DNA from: JBDREA01 sp043820265 | Lineage (GTDB): Archaea; Altiarchaeota; Altiarchaeia; IMC4; JBDREA01 | DNA length: 12,553 bases | Direction of reading: 5' to 3' | Assembly (NCBI GenBank): GCA_043820265.1 | Contig: JBDREA010000046.1 | Location: forward strand, 1-12,553 | Notes under the pieces: model-generated | Databases searched by the model: none | What the model saw: the letters and a program-made list of their open reading frames with translations, nothing else | What the model was told of the DNA's origin: nothing | Translations under genes and position numbers: made by a program | Part shown: positions 12,479-12,553 of the stretch, in pieces | Layout: each line of letters begins with the position of its first letter | Position numbering within the stretch: position 1 is the first letter of the stretch

Positions 12479-12553
12479 CTATGCCACTTCTTTTTCGATT
12501 TTTGTTATTACTCCGTATCTGTTGTTTGTCACTGTTCTCACGAAGAAGTCCAG
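12479..12553 (-). CDS. C-terminal end of an unidentified protein (partial)
   Basis: On the minus strand one frame is open from the right edge to a TAG at 12479-12481, encoding 24 residues ending DFFVRTVTNNRYGVITKIEKEVA. The composition and codon choice (AGA, ATA, GGA, AAA) resemble the genes of this window. The opposite strand has an ATG at 12441 with a 37-codon open frame to the edge, which is the alternative reading. The fragment is too short to name. Confidence 0.45.
   Translation of the reverse strand: MDFFVRTVTNNRYGVITKIEKEVA

Noticed and set aside
12441..12553. Forward open frame starting MKELVKDYDMIVSY and running off the right edge
   Set aside because: It is hydrophobic in the way antisense shadows often are, has no TATA-like element at the right distance, and the minus strand over most of it reads as a more protein-like C-terminus. 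Kept only as an alternative.

Overview
This window is archaeal. It encodes the TFE-alpha subunit that assists the TBP/TFB/RNA polymerase system, the RNase P protein Rpp30, a predicted exosome-linked RNA-binding protein and a double Lrp/AsnC regulator. Most transcription-unit starts show a TATA-like box centred about 23-31 nt before the chosen start codon, which suggests leaderless mRNAs, and downstream genes are tightly packed with 4-nt ATGA overlaps. The bacterial-type phosphofructokinase, the bacterial-type GTP cyclohydrolase II and the tiny membrane/coiled-coil protein fit a small-genome, DPANN-like archaeon. That lineage guess is weak, because no rRNA or other phylogenetic marker was compared.

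Layout. 1-118: end of an unidentified gene. 217-723: TFE-alpha. 799-2542: a three-gene operon (HD-domain protein, DUF54 RNA-binding protein, RNase P Rpp30) joined by two ATGA overlaps. 2539-3537 (minus): a double Lrp/AsnC regulator, divergent from the next operon. 3632-9282: a five-gene metabolic operon of GTP cyclohydrolase II (RibA-like), aldehyde dehydrogenase 1, a methyltransferase with a DPPF motif, a fold-type III PLP decarboxylase and aldehyde dehydrogenase 2. A decayed second copy of the RibA C-terminus lies between aldehyde dehydrogenase 1 and the methyltransferase. 9338-10438: 6-phosphofructokinase. 10412-11086 (minus): endonuclease III-related DNA glycosylase. 11146-11373: small membrane protein. 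11379-12131 (minus): TPD-motif nuclease, an archaeal relative of human CDIN1/C15orf41. 12132-12478: noncoding, with a dense array of nested inverted repeats. 12479-12553 (minus): likely 3' end of another gene.

How it works together. The left part is information processing: transcription initiation, tRNA 5' maturation and RNA metabolism. The 3632-9282 operon is the most unusual part. A GTP cyclohydrolase II with all its zinc and catalytic residues is linked to an amino-acid-decarboxylase-like enzyme, two aldehyde dehydrogenases and a methyltransferase, with no other riboflavin gene beside it. It is divergent from an Lrp-type, amino-acid-sensor-like regulator and shares an AT-rich 94-nt control region with a palindromic operator candidate. 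It looks like a small biosynthetic cluster for a GTP-derived, possibly methylated metabolite. The product is unknown and this reading is inference.

The second unusual item is the 12223-12423 palindrome array. It can fold as a three-way junction, two hairpins with TTT loops and a 13-bp stem, and its segments are bounded by recurring ATTCGAT/ATCGAAT words.
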